The notes beneath the pieces were generated by a model. It did not search any database. It saw nothing but the letters and a program-made list of their open reading frames with translations, and was not told the DNA's origin. A DNA stretch of 31,463 nucleotides from Pseudomonadales bacterium (GTDB lineage Bacteria > Pseudomonadota > Gammaproteobacteria > Pseudomonadales > Azotimanducaceae), in assembly GCA_022448765.1 (NCBI GenBank), contig JAKUTI010000005.1:1-31463 (forward strand). Direction: 5' to 3'. How positions within the stretch are numbered: the stretch's first letter is position 1; the number at the start of each line of letters is the position of its first letter. The translations under genes were made by a program, and so were the position numbers. Shown here piece after piece: positions 1 through 8,602 of this stretch.

Positions 1-2649
1 CAGTTCCCAACGGTATCGAAGTTGCGCCGTGAGTCGCGATAGAGAAAAGTCTTCGTTGCTCGTGCCGTCAGTCAAGTATCTCGTGACCAATTCGTCTTCA
101 GACTCTGGAATTTGGTAATACTTCAGAGATTTCGCTCGAATGCCCGCCCACTGCATCGTGAGACGAAGTTGTTGGCGGGCACTGAAGAAATAATCCATTT
201 CGATTCTGGGTTGAAAATCGTCCGCTTCGTAGGTTGCGAAATTCCGACCCGAGCGATGCAGTAACCACCCATCACGCCGTTTGTATCGAAGATCGAGATC
301 GAACGTCATACGATCACTCGCTCGTAACGTGAACCCGAACTCCGCGCTATAACCCCACTGACCATCGAGCTCTTCTTGTTGTGCACCCAAGGTCCCGCTC
401 CACGAAATTCGCTTGGCTGAATTCGTGCCGTACGCGGCGTGGAGAAACATGCGGCTATCGACCTTGAACATGCCGTTGCCGCGGCTATTGATATCGTCCC
501 ATTTAGGCGCGTAGTAATTTAGCGAAAGCCTTAGGTTTGAGTAATTGGGGAATTCAAATCCTTGTCCCGTGTAGATGCCCAGTCGGGTAAGAAACCCGTC
601 GGTGTTGGCCTGTGCACCCATGAAAAGTGAGGTAGTTACTCGACGAAAGTACTTTAGCCCATGACCCACGAATCGGTACACGCCGTACTGCGTAGCGATT
701 AGGTCGTTTTGACTGATAAAGCCGAGATCGCTGATGTCCAAATTCTTGTCGATGTAGTCGAACTCGAAACTGTGATTGACCCCCCGTCGTTGTGCTATGG
801 ATATGTCAACGAATCCTCCATAACCTGGCTGTTTGCCGACATCGCTGTAGAGGAGTTGTCCATCGACCTGAACCTTACCTTTGGATGACAAAAGGTGGGC
901 ATCAATGCCGTGCGTCATGGCGTTGTCGTCTGGCAGGGTTACCAGCGTCCCGATGTAACCGATGGAGCGGCGGGCACCATCGCTCTGCTCGTATAGAGCG
1001 CGTACAACACCGAAGTCGCGCCCGTCTTCCTGCACTGTGATCCGATCGCCCGTCGCTTTCACAACGCCTGGAAGTTCGACGTCGTCCTCGAAGGCTGCCA
1101 AGACGCCGTAGCGCATGCGCCCCGAGCTTCCGGCTAGTTTGACTGCACCGAGAAGATCGGTGGGTTTACCGAGTTCGACTGAAGCAACATCGATTTCATC
1201 AGGGATGGATACGTGGCGGGGCGGCCCTCCAATTCGACGTGTATTTAAGAACGTTGTGGGTTCAGGTGTGTAAGTCGGGGCGGTTGCCCGCGATCCACCA
1301 CCGCGGCCGCTGGACCCGTATCGATTAACGTCTGATCTGGGCGTGGTAATGAACACTTCGTTACCTTCCAGAAAAAAAAGGCGCTTTTCGGGGAAAAACG
1401 TTTCGTAGGCCGTTAAGTTGACCACGACGTCATCGGATTCGACGGAACCGAAGTCGGGCAATAGCGCGGCAGTTAACTGAAGGTTCGTTGATGGGCGCCA
1501 AGCAATGTCGGTGCCGGCGCGCACTTCCTGGTCACCACTCATTTCGTCGTATGTGGCCGAGGTGTAGGGAAAGGCAGCGAGTTGTTGTTGGGTCGTGAGC
1601 GTTTCTAGTCGAATCGGTTGCAGGGCCGACATGAATCGTGGCTGCGAGAAGGGTAGCGCGGGCCAGCTGTACTGCTCGTCGATGAACGCGACTTTGCGGT
1701 TCACCCAAATGCCCATCGTTCTCGCCTGCTCAGCATTGGGAATGGCCATCATTGGCCAGGGCAGAAACATCTCGACGCTCCATCCGCCCGGCACCTTTGT
1801 GCTGCGTCCTTCCCAAGGGCCGTCCCATTGCTCGCTCATACTCCGCTCGGGCGCTACTTTGCCATCAAGGACGGATCCACCAAGGTTCACGACGAACCAG
1901 TAACCGTAGTGTCCCTCGCCCGAGGTATCCAGGGTGACGCCGAAGGAGTCTCGGTTGATGTATTTATCTCGGGAAGACAGTCGCGACACCAAAGTGTCGT
2001 GTGGTTGTTCCATGAACCCAGAGATATAAAGACCTTGGTTGGTATAGAGGAATCGCGTCATGGTCTGATACCTGGGCGATCCCAATGTATCGGGGTTCGT
2101 CACCCGTAGGTCATCGTATACGGGGACTTCGGTCCAAGCCGACTCATCAATTTTTCCGTCGACCACAATGTCGACTTGATCGAAAAAGGGGATCTCGATC
2201 ACATCGCCCGTTTGCAGGGTTGCTGCTACGGACCCTGATGGTTGTGCTACCAGGGTGGCCATCTCTTGAGACGTGCGATGCAAGGAGGCAAAAGCGGGAA
2301 CAGTCGGACCCGACGGTTTGGCTGTTTCGGGCGTATGATTTTGGTTGACGGTTCCGGGCGCGAACCAACCCGCGACACCGTGTGATTGAGCGTCCACGAT
2401 GAGGATTTGGGCATCCGCTTTGAGTATCGGGTCGGTGACCACGCGGTAGTAGCGCACACTGCCTACGGTTACGTTGACGATGTTGATAGACGTCTTGAGT
2501 TGCTTTGATAACTCGCGTTGTCGGGCTTCAGCGTTCTCACCGTTCGTAAAACTACCGAACACCACGACGCCTTCGTTTGCTTGGATAAAAGACGAAACGT
2601 TTATCAAGCCAAGCAAAGCGGCCATTCGGACTTTGCGCCAAGCCGTCAA
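1..2649 (-). CDS. SPOR-CBM9-DUF5916 envelope protein (partial, C-terminus beyond window)
   Basis: An uninterrupted frame of 883 codons runs from a TTG at 2649 off the left edge. Residues 1-25 look like a signal peptide: basic WRKVR, then hydrophobic MAALLGLINVSSF, with a possible cut after IQA. Residues about 26-95 resemble a SPOR domain (VVVFGSFTNGENAEARQREL, then YYRVVTDP). About 155-330 is a CBM9-like domain (VDGKIDESAW, DSFGVTLDTSGEG), and the rest is DUF5916-like with FFPEKRLFFLEGNEVF and many alternating aromatic strands suggesting an outer-membrane barrel. The TTG overlaps the TGA of the upstream VOC gene, with AGGGA 8-9 nt before it. Alternative start: ATG 2625, which would lose the basic n-region. 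DUF5916 proteins have no settled function; a periplasmic or outer-membrane site is inferred. Confidence 0.85.
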   Translation of the reverse strand, partial: MTAWRKVRMAALLGLINVSSFIQANEGVVVFGSFTNGENAEARQRELSKQLKTSINIVNVTVGSVRYYRVVTDPILKADAQILIVDAQSHGVAGWFAPGTVNQNHTPETAKPSGPTVPAFASLHRTSQEMATLVAQPSGSVAATLQTGDVIEIPFFDQVDIVVDGKIDESAWTEVPVYDDLRVTNPDTLGSPRYQTMTRFLYTNQGLYISGFMEQPHDTLVSRLSSRDKYINRDSFGVTLDTSGEGHYGYWFVVNLGGSVLDGKVAPERSMSEQWDGPWEGRSTKVPGGWSVEMFLPWPMMAIPNAEQARTMGIWVNRKVAFIDEQYSWPALPFSQPRFMSALQPIRLETLTTQQQLAAFPYTSATYDEMSGDQEVRAGTDIAWRPSTNLQLTAALLPDFGSVESDDVVVNLTAYETFFPEKRLFFLEGNEVFITTPRSDVNRYGSSGRGGGSRATAPTYTPEPTTFLNTRRIGGPPRHVSIPDEIDVASVELGKPTDLLGAVKLAGSSGRMRYGVLAAFEDDVELPGVVKATGDRITVQEDGRDFGVVRALYEQSDGARRSIGYIGTLVTLPDDNAMTHGIDAHLLSSKGKVQVDGQLLYSDVGKQPGYGGFVDISIAQRRGVNHSFEFDYIDKNLDISDLGFISQNDLIATQYGVYRFVGHGLKYFRRVTTSLFMGAQANTDGFLTRLGIYTGQGFEFPNYSNLRLSLNYYAPKWDDINSRGNGMFKVDSRMFLHAAYGTNSAKRISWSGTLGAQQEELDGQWGYSAEFGFTLRASDRMTFDLDLRYKRRDGWLLHRSGRNFATYEADDFQPRIEMDYFFSARQQLRLTMQWAGIRAKSLKYYQIPESEDELVTRYLTDGTSNEDFSLSRLTAQLRYRWEL

Positions 2650-3317
2650 CTTAGCGTCCCTGTGAGTGACTTTCGTTGCGAAATTTCGATCCAATTATCG
2701 TCAGGGTCTTTCACAAAGGAGATGTGGGCCACATCGCCGAGGCGCATGGGCTTGGCGCCCTCTTTCCCACCCCGATCGAGGATCGAGCGATGTTCGGCAA
2801 TGACGTCGTGGACCTGAATCGTAATATAACGAAACCCTTGACCTCGAAGAGGCGCGGGCGAGGGAAGGGGACCGGGAACGACTTCGATTTGCGAGTCGCC
2901 GCAACTAACCACTGACTTGGAAGCCAGCTCAAGCTCGAGTACTTCGCAATAAAATTGCAGAAGTTCGATAACGTTGGGCGTCGCCACGCGTAGCCGGAGT
3001 TGGGTGACATCACCGGGCGGTACCAGCTTAACGATATTGCCTGCAGGATCGGTGACGTCAGTTTCGCTTGCGACCTTTGCGTTCGCGATGAGCAGTTCGC
3101 GGTACCCGGCGGAAGGCGTAGGATCCAGGGCGTCACGGGAATGGTTGATCTTGATCACGGAATTACCAAGCGCGTGTCGATGTTGCCGGACACCGCCCCC
3201 GGTCGGAAGCATTTCGTCGAAGGGCACACCGATCGTGTGCGACCAGTGATTGAGCACGGCGTCGCCATCACCGTCGACGAACAAGCCCACGTCGATGGCG
3301 GATTTTGCGAGATTCAT
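2646..3317 (-). CDS. VOC-superfamily (glyoxalase/dioxygenase-fold) protein
   Basis: This 223-residue protein looks like two VOC half-domains. The first (about 1-100) has the opening AIDVGLFV and a DPAGNIVKL strand. The second (about 104-215) has LRLRVATPNVIELLQFYCEVL, RYITIQVHDV and the ending FVKDPDDNWIEI. The pattern of a strand, a helix around FY and a final DPDGN-like turn is typical of glyoxalase, fosfomycin-resistance and extradiol dioxygenase relatives. The metal-binding residues cannot be assigned safely, so the reaction is unknown. It is the first gene of a two-gene unit, its TGA overlapping the TTG of the DUF5916 gene. No clear Shine-Dalgarno sequence precedes ATG 3317, so the start is moderately secure. 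It diverges from the amidohydrolase gene. Confidence 0.8.
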   Translation of the reverse strand: MNLAKSAIDVGLFVDGDGDAVLNHWSHTIGVPFDEMLPTGGGVRQHRHALGNSVIKINHSRDALDPTPSAGYRELLIANAKVASETDVTDPAGNIVKLVPPGDVTQLRLRVATPNVIELLQFYCEVLELELASKSVVSCGDSQIEVVPGPLPSPAPLRGQGFRYITIQVHDVIAEHRSILDRGGKEGAKPMRLGDVAHISFVKDPDDNWIEISQRKSLTGTLS

Positions 3318-3395
3318 GGCGGTTAATGTACCTTAGAAGCGCTAGTCGATGCGATCAGCGAAACTCAATATGATGGGACGACAAGGGAGAATCAA

Positions 3396-4547
3396 ATGAA
3401 TACTGCGCTTGCTGAGATCCCCATTATCGACATTGATACCCATTTTACCGAGCCGAAAGATCTCTGGTTGCAACGCGCGCCCGCCAACATACGGGATGTT
3501 GCACCACGTGTTGTATTGAATACCGATGGAAAACAGCAATGGGTGGTCGAAGATTTAGCCCTGGGTCCGCCGGGATTTTGCGTTATCGATAAGCAAGGAG
3601 CTAAGAATTACGGGACATTTTCGCTCGACAGTTTTGAAGCCATGACCGAAGCCGCAACGCTTCCAGCGGCGCGACTTGCGTCCATGGACGAGTTGGGTCT
3701 TGACGTGCAGATCCTCTATCCAAATATCCTGGGCTTTGCCGGCAGTCGGATCATGCAAGTGAAAGATACGGAGGTCCGCAACTTCTGCGTGACTGCGTAC
3801 AACGATGCTGTTGCCGATCTTCAGTCGGAGGGCAAAGGGCGGCTATATCCCCAGGCTTTGTTACCATTCTGGGACTTGGATTTAGCGGTCAAAGAGCTCG
3901 AAAGATGTGACGACGAGCTTTCACTCACGGGGTTCACGATGACGGACGCGCCCGAACAGTGGCAGCTTCCTTACCTGCATGATCGTTTTTGGGACCCATT
4001 GTGGAGCGTTGCGCAAGAGCGTGGATTCCCCGTGAATTTCCACATTGGGTCGGGAACCTCGTTGCCTGCCTGGAAAGGGCTCGGAAACAATCGTTCACTC
4101 GCCGCCGTCTCGACGATGATGTTTATGAACAATATGCGGTGCCTGACCAATTTGATTTTTAGTGGTTTGCTGGATCGTTTTCCCTCGTTGAAATTTGTTT
4201 CCGTGGAGAGTGGCGTGGGTTGGTTGCCGTTCATGCTCGAAGCGTGCGAGTACCAGATGGACGAAAATCTTGTCAATCGGGGTGGTCTTGAACTCCGCCC
4301 CATGGAGTATTTCAAACGGCAAATTTACGCGTCGTTTTGGTTTGAGAAAAGGAGTATTGCCCATACGGTGGACGTTCTCGGGAATGGAAACATTATGTTT
4401 GAGACGGATTTTCCTCATCCGACCTGCCTTTATCCGGGCGTTAGAGATCATGTTGAAGCATGTCTAGGTGATCAAGATCGACAGACACAGGAGAACATCC
4501 TGTTCCGTACTGCAGCTGACGTTTACGGCATAGCACTAAATAACTGA
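3396..4547 (+). CDS. Amidohydrolase family 2 (ACMSD-like TIM-barrel) metal-dependent hydrolase or decarboxylase
   Basis: This is a 383-residue protein of the amidohydrolase-2 group. It opens with IIDIDTHFTEPKDLW, the usual aspartate/histidine metal motif of the family (D-x-H then EPxDLW). It has a mid-protein histidine in NFHIGSG and a late acidic metal/catalytic motif ETDFPHPT. Full length for the family is about 350-400 residues. The ATG is preceded by AAGGGAG at good spacing. Relatives hydrolyse C-O or C-N bonds or decarboxylate aromatic and semialdehyde acids; the substrate here is unknown. It is the first gene of a plus-strand run, 15 bp before the CoA transferase, which suggests it prepares or processes an acid that is then activated to a CoA thioester. 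Confidence 0.87.
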   Translation: MNTALAEIPIIDIDTHFTEPKDLWLQRAPANIRDVAPRVVLNTDGKQQWVVEDLALGPPGFCVIDKQGAKNYGTFSLDSFEAMTEAATLPAARLASMDELGLDVQILYPNILGFAGSRIMQVKDTEVRNFCVTAYNDAVADLQSEGKGRLYPQALLPFWDLDLAVKELERCDDELSLTGFTMTDAPEQWQLPYLHDRFWDPLWSVAQERGFPVNFHIGSGTSLPAWKGLGNNRSLAAVSTMMFMNNMRCLTNLIFSGLLDRFPSLKFVSVESGVGWLPFMLEACEYQMDENLVNRGGLELRPMEYFKRQIYASFWFEKRSIAHTVDVLGNGNIMFETDFPHPTCLYPGVRDHVEACLGDQDRQTQENILFRTAADVYGIALNN

Positions 4548-4562
4548 CCGCGAGACACGGTG

Positions 4563-6929
4563 ATGAGCGAAGCGCTCTTGAAGGGGTATCGGGTGGTTGA
4601 AATCGCTCATCCGCTTACCGAATACGCAGGCTTGGTGCTTGCTGGCCTTGGTGCTGATGTCTACTTGGTCGAGCCTCGGGAAGGATCGGCGACGAGGCAG
4701 CGGAAACCCAGGGTTCCTGAAGCGGGCGATTCACCGCGGGGTAGCATCGCCTTCCTTTCGCGCAATATGAATAAAAAGAGCGTCGTCATCGACGCGTCGA
4801 GCGGTGACGACAGGGATTTGCTTAATGGATTGATTGAACGATCCGATGCCCTCATTGCACACGCCGATTCCGAATTAAACTCGTGTCTTAAGGCCGAAAC
4901 CGTGCCGACGACGGTGACCATCACCGACGGTCGTCGACTGGGAACGTCTTCCATCGTGAGTTTTGCGGCCAGCGGTGGCTTGGCATCGAGCGGTTGGCCG
5001 CATCAACCACCTTGCAACGCACCGTCGTGGTTGGCTTTGGATGGCACGTCGATTTATGCCGCGATCATGGCGCTCATGGGTATCCTGACGTATCGACAAG
5101 GTGGCGGGTTGATGCGCTACGAGATTCCATTTGAAGAAGCCGCGGTTGCGGCAATTACGCCGTGGACGCGACCGTTGCATTCATACGGCATGCACGCGTC
5201 GGGGCAGGGCAGCGTGACGGCCCGTGTTGGTGCCGCCGCATTGCCTATTTACGAAGCACTCGACGGTTATGTTCGAGCCCTGACGGTCACCCCGGGTCAA
5301 TGGGATGCGTTTGTCGACATCCTGGGCAGTCCTGAGGACCTTGTTAGTGGTCCCTGGGCAGATCTGACCTTCCGTATGGAAAATGCCGACGCGCTCTACC
5401 TGTTGTGTTCCGAGATTACTCGGACGATGCGAGTTGATGACATGTTCCGGCGCGGCCAAGCCGCAGGACTCACGATTACCCCGGTCTATTCGATGACCGC
5501 ATTTCGGGAGGACCCGCACGTCGACGGTCGGGGCTTGTTTACGTCGATCGACGATCCTGATTTCGGCACGCTTGAACTCATGCGGCCCCCGATTCGCATT
5601 GGGGAATCGAACGACGATGCCATTATCGTGCCAGCGCCGGCGCTAGGTAATGCGAATTCTGAAGTCATGGCGATCGCGAAGGAACGTCGCCCGGAAATGG
5701 TGCTTCGAATCGATGCAATAGATCCAGCCAGACCATTGGTTGGGACCCGTGTGCTGCAGTTGGGAGTGGGAGCTGTTGTTCCTGAGGCCGCTTCATTGTT
5801 GAGTCTCTTCGGTGCGGATGTGATTAAGGTGGAATCGGCGACCCGTGTCGATTTTCTCCGACAGGTGGGCTTGAACGGTTACATGGATGTCAACAACTGT
5901 CCGAGCTTCAACCAACTGAATTTGGGTACGCGCAGCGTTGCCGTCGATATGACACACGACAGGGGCAAGGACCTAATTCGCGATTTGGCTGGGCATAGCG
6001 ACGTTGTGATGGAAAATATGCGCGGCGGAGTTGTTGACCGTTGGGGTCTCGACTACGAAGGTGCTCGTGCCGCACGTGCTGATGTCGTGTATCTAAGTAG
6101 TCAAGGGTTGGGTCGAGGCGTCTACGACGGCTTTCAGACCTACGGCCCGAATCTGCAAACGTTCTCTGGCGTCACGTCACAATGGGCTCATCCCGACGAC
6201 CCATATCCGGTCGGCACTAACCTCAACCATCCTGATCATATGGCCGGCAAACAAGCCTTGGTACCGTTGCTCGCCGCCTTGATCAAACGCGGGGATGATG
6301 GGCAGGGGCGTTTTATCGAAGCGGCCCAGTTTGAGACGGCGGCGTATTTGATTGGCGATCGCTTCTTGCAGCAGTTTTATCAAGATAGCGAAATACCGCC
6401 GCAAGGTAATGGCAGCGCTGACATGGCGCCCCACGGTTGTTACCAAGTGCAGGGCGAGGATCGTTGGGTCGCGTTCGCCGTGGAAGACGACGCACAGTGG
6501 TCCCGCTTACGGAGTTCGTTGAAGGAACCGTGGATGGGCGATGCCGCCTACGAGACGGCGGCGGGGCGGATTGCCGCTTTCGATACGCTTGATGAACGCT
6601 TTAGCGAGTGGGCAAAGACCAAAGGCTTGGACGAGGTCGAAACAATCATGCGAACTGCGGACGTCCCTTGCTCGCGGGTCGTTACGGGTGATGATATGGC
6701 GGCCGATGAACAGGCCCATGCGTCGGGATTTTTCCCGGCGGTTTCACATCCGTCCGCCGCCACGCGCCATTACACAGGGATTCCAGTTTTGTTAAGAGAA
6801 AAAGGCCGGCCGGCGACGCGTCGACCGCCGATGCTGGGCGAGCATACCGAGCAGGTCCTCTACGAGCTGCTTGGGTTGACGCCCGACGAGGTAAATACCC
6901 TCATGGCGGAGAAAACCGTTGGCTATTAA
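4563..6929 (+). CDS. Two-domain CaiB/BaiF (class III) CoA transferase
   Basis: This large protein of about 788 residues has two tandem CaiB/BaiF units. Unit 1 (about 1-385) starts with GYRVVEIAHPLTEYAGLVLAGLGADVYLVEP. Unit 2 (about 393-788) starts with GTRVLQLGVGAVVPEAASLL and continues with LFGADVIKVES. The catalytic aspartate position appears in both: ALDGTSIYAA near residue 160 and NHPDHMAGKQA near 558. Class III enzymes move CoA between acyl groups through an aspartyl-CoA anhydride. Normal members are about 400 residues and act as interlocked dimers, so this looks like a covalent dimer. The first unit is more divergent (GGLMRYEIPFEE replaces the usual GQGRFIEAAQFE). An alternative GTG start lies at 4560. 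It should act in the cytoplasm with the surrounding amidohydrolase and MaoC genes. Confidence 0.9.
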   Translation: MSEALLKGYRVVEIAHPLTEYAGLVLAGLGADVYLVEPREGSATRQRKPRVPEAGDSPRGSIAFLSRNMNKKSVVIDASSGDDRDLLNGLIERSDALIAHADSELNSCLKAETVPTTVTITDGRRLGTSSIVSFAASGGLASSGWPHQPPCNAPSWLALDGTSIYAAIMALMGILTYRQGGGLMRYEIPFEEAAVAAITPWTRPLHSYGMHASGQGSVTARVGAAALPIYEALDGYVRALTVTPGQWDAFVDILGSPEDLVSGPWADLTFRMENADALYLLCSEITRTMRVDDMFRRGQAAGLTITPVYSMTAFREDPHVDGRGLFTSIDDPDFGTLELMRPPIRIGESNDDAIIVPAPALGNANSEVMAIAKERRPEMVLRIDAIDPARPLVGTRVLQLGVGAVVPEAASLLSLFGADVIKVESATRVDFLRQVGLNGYMDVNNCPSFNQLNLGTRSVAVDMTHDRGKDLIRDLAGHSDVVMENMRGGVVDRWGLDYEGARAARADVVYLSSQGLGRGVYDGFQTYGPNLQTFSGVTSQWAHPDDPYPVGTNLNHPDHMAGKQALVPLLAALIKRGDDGQGRFIEAAQFETAAYLIGDRFLQQFYQDSEIPPQGNGSADMAPHGCYQVQGEDRWVAFAVEDDAQWSRLRSSLKEPWMGDAAYETAAGRIAAFDTLDERFSEWAKTKGLDEVETIMRTADVPCSRVVTGDDMAADEQAHASGFFPAVSHPSAATRHYTGIPVLLREKGRPATRRPPMLGEHTEQVLYELLGLTPDEVNTLMAEKTVGY

Positions 6930-6931
6930 TC

Positions 6932-7612
6932 GTGGAGGCGAACAGGGGTTCGGATGTTCTGAGTTGTCACGATGCCTTACTCGGTCTGGCAAGCGATGAA
7001 ACCGAGTACCTTTTTTACGTTGATCATCACCAACGTCGGTCGTCTGTCGCGTCGTTTGTTATGAGTCTGGATTCGGCCACTCTGCTGATCCCGCAAATTC
7101 TTGTCACGATGATGACAAGCGATGCGGAGGAACAGGGTGAACTCGCTTCACTTTTCGAAAAGCTACAACTCATGGAGCCTGGTCGAGAGAGCCAACTGGT
7201 AGAAAACGAAATTTGGGAGATTTGGTGTCACCATGAGGAACCGGAAGCTGTCGACGCAATGGAGCAAGTTGTCGAAGCGCTTAGCCGAGGTTCATTGGCT
7301 GACGCGAACGAAGGATTAAACCGCATGGTCCGTCGATGGCCTACGTGGGCCGAAGCATGGAACAAACGGGCCACGTTGCGTTTTGTCGAGGAACGCGATC
7401 TTGACAGCATGGAGGATATCCAGCGCACGTTGCAGCTTGAACCGCGACACTTTGGTGCGATCAGCGGCTTTGGGCAGCTATGCATGCGTGCCGGTGATGT
7501 TAATAGCGCCGTGGTTGCGTTTGAACGGGCGGTGCGTCTCAATCCCAATTTCGAAGATATTCGAAAAGCGATTACCTACCTGGAACGAGAACTGCCACGG
7601 ACCTTGCACTGA
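6932..7612 (+). CDS. Tetratricopeptide-repeat protein
   Basis: This protein of up to 226 residues has a C-terminal half built of about three TPR helix pairs: ALSRGSLADANEGLNRMVRR, then EAWNKRATLRFVEERDLDSM, then AISGFGQLCMRAGDVNSAVV, ending VAFERAVRLNPNF. The sequences WNKRAT and LEPRHFGAISGFG match a small TPR family found in proteobacteria, whose role is unknown to me; a scaffold function is likely. The N-terminal 60 residues are not recognised. GTG 6932 lies 2 bp after the CoA transferase stop but has no good Shine-Dalgarno; an internal ATG at about 7061 (MSLDSATLL) is a possible alternative. It probably belongs to the same transcript as its neighbours. Confidence 0.72.
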   Translation: MEANRGSDVLSCHDALLGLASDETEYLFYVDHHQRRSSVASFVMSLDSATLLIPQILVTMMTSDAEEQGELASLFEKLQLMEPGRESQLVENEIWEIWCHHEEPEAVDAMEQVVEALSRGSLADANEGLNRMVRRWPTWAEAWNKRATLRFVEERDLDSMEDIQRTLQLEPRHFGAISGFGQLCMRAGDVNSAVVAFERAVRLNPNFEDIRKAITYLERELPRTLH

Positions 7613-7678
7613 AAACGAAAGATGTTAGTTGGGGATGTTAGTATCGGCGGTTATTTCTGGAAGTAGGGGATCAGGGGT

Positions 7679-8125
7679 TTGGAAACGGATATTGAAGAAC
7701 TTCGTTCAGGTTTTTTGAACGAAGAATTTGACGAAGTCACCTTCGACATCGATGGTGAACGGTTCGCCGAGTATGCTCTCAGCTGTGGCGAGCAGGACCC
7801 GCGTTTTACTGACCCGTCACATGCTGACTTTCAGGCACCACCGACCTTTGTATCTACCCTGGTTGGGGGCCGTTCTCTACCTGTGGACTTCCCACGATTG
7901 GGTGGTGTCGGCATGGACGCCGGAAAAGGGGTTGAATGGATGGCGCCAATTCGGGCCGGGGTGACACTCACCGGAAAGTCGCACTTACACGACATCTACA
8001 CAAAGACTGGGAGGTCGGGGCGCATGATCTTTCTGGTTACGCGGATGGAACTTTTTGATGAGGAAGGTATTCATGTCGCGAATGCGGACACGAGGACGGT
8101 GATAAGGGAGAGACCCAGTGAGTGA
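7679..8125 (+). CDS. MaoC-like hot-dog protein, N-terminal (FAS1-like) dehydratase type
   Basis: This 148-residue protein resembles the N-terminal half of two-part MaoC hydratases. The segment ALSCGEQDPRFTDPSHADFQAPPTF matches the pattern GexxPxYxDxxxA followed by APPTF. Such subunits usually lack the catalytic Asp/His pair and form a heterodimer with a second hot-dog subunit, here the next gene, to hydrate an enoyl-CoA. The likely start is TTG 7679, preceded by AGGGG 4 nt upstream. There is a 66 bp gap after the TPR gene. The stop overlaps the next start by 8 bp, which supports co-expression and complex formation. The substrate is unknown. Confidence 0.83.
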   Translation: METDIEELRSGFLNEEFDEVTFDIDGERFAEYALSCGEQDPRFTDPSHADFQAPPTFVSTLVGGRSLPVDFPRLGGVGMDAGKGVEWMAPIRAGVTLTGKSHLHDIYTKTGRSGRMIFLVTRMELFDEEGIHVANADTRTVIRERPSE

Positions 8126-8540
8126 GACCGTAACGGCTGTCGGCGATGTGGAATTTGGAGCTGAACTGCCAACTTTCGCGCCGGATACCAGTCTTGAGAA
8201 CGTTAAACGGTTTGGGAAGTTCGTTGGATGGGCCGGACCCCGATTCACTGATCATGAAGCGGCACGGAAAGAAGGATTTCCTGGCGCTTTGGTTCCGGGC
8301 GTCATGAGTCAGGGTTTCTTGGGAGCGATGATTCACCGATGGGCGCCAACGGCAGAAATTGTAGCCATCGATACGGTGTTTCGCGCCCCGGTCTTGGTTG
8401 ATCAACCTCACCAGATCGTAGGCGTTGTCACCGACGTTGACGAAGAAGCCGGATCCGTTGAGATCGATATTACGATTACGAACGAAGCGGAAGAAACACG
8501 GGTTTTTGGAACGGCTACGGTCAAGCTTCCAGCTGGATAA
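8118..8540 (+). CDS. MaoC-like hot-dog protein, C-terminal partner, catalytic motif altered
   Basis: This 140-residue hot-dog fold protein has GWAGPRFTDHEAARKEGFPG, then ALVPGVMSQGFL, and a late strand VFGTATVKLP. In active R-hydratases the first motif reads SGDxNPxHxDxxxA and the later one HGM. Here the Asp and His positions appear replaced (W/A and F) and HGM is PGVM. It starts at GTG 8118 with GGGAGAG before it, inside the end of the upstream MaoC gene. By family precedent the two form a heterodimer, but neither subunit shows the usual Asp/His dyad. It may be a substrate-binding protein or use other residues. It ends the plus-strand operon, facing the acyl-CoA dehydrogenases. Confidence 0.82.
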   Translation: MSETVTAVGDVEFGAELPTFAPDTSLENVKRFGKFVGWAGPRFTDHEAARKEGFPGALVPGVMSQGFLGAMIHRWAPTAEIVAIDTVFRAPVLVDQPHQIVGVVTDVDEEAGSVEIDITITNEAEETRVFGTATVKLPAG

Positions 8541-8602
8541 TGCTGGGAGTCACATCGATCGCCCTGACTGAGTCGTCGACGGGGGACGTATGTCAAGGTT
8601 TA

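Noticed and set aside
1595..2348. Several overlapping plus-strand frames of 60-102 codons
   Set aside because: Antisense to the long DUF5916 frame, no recognisable domains.
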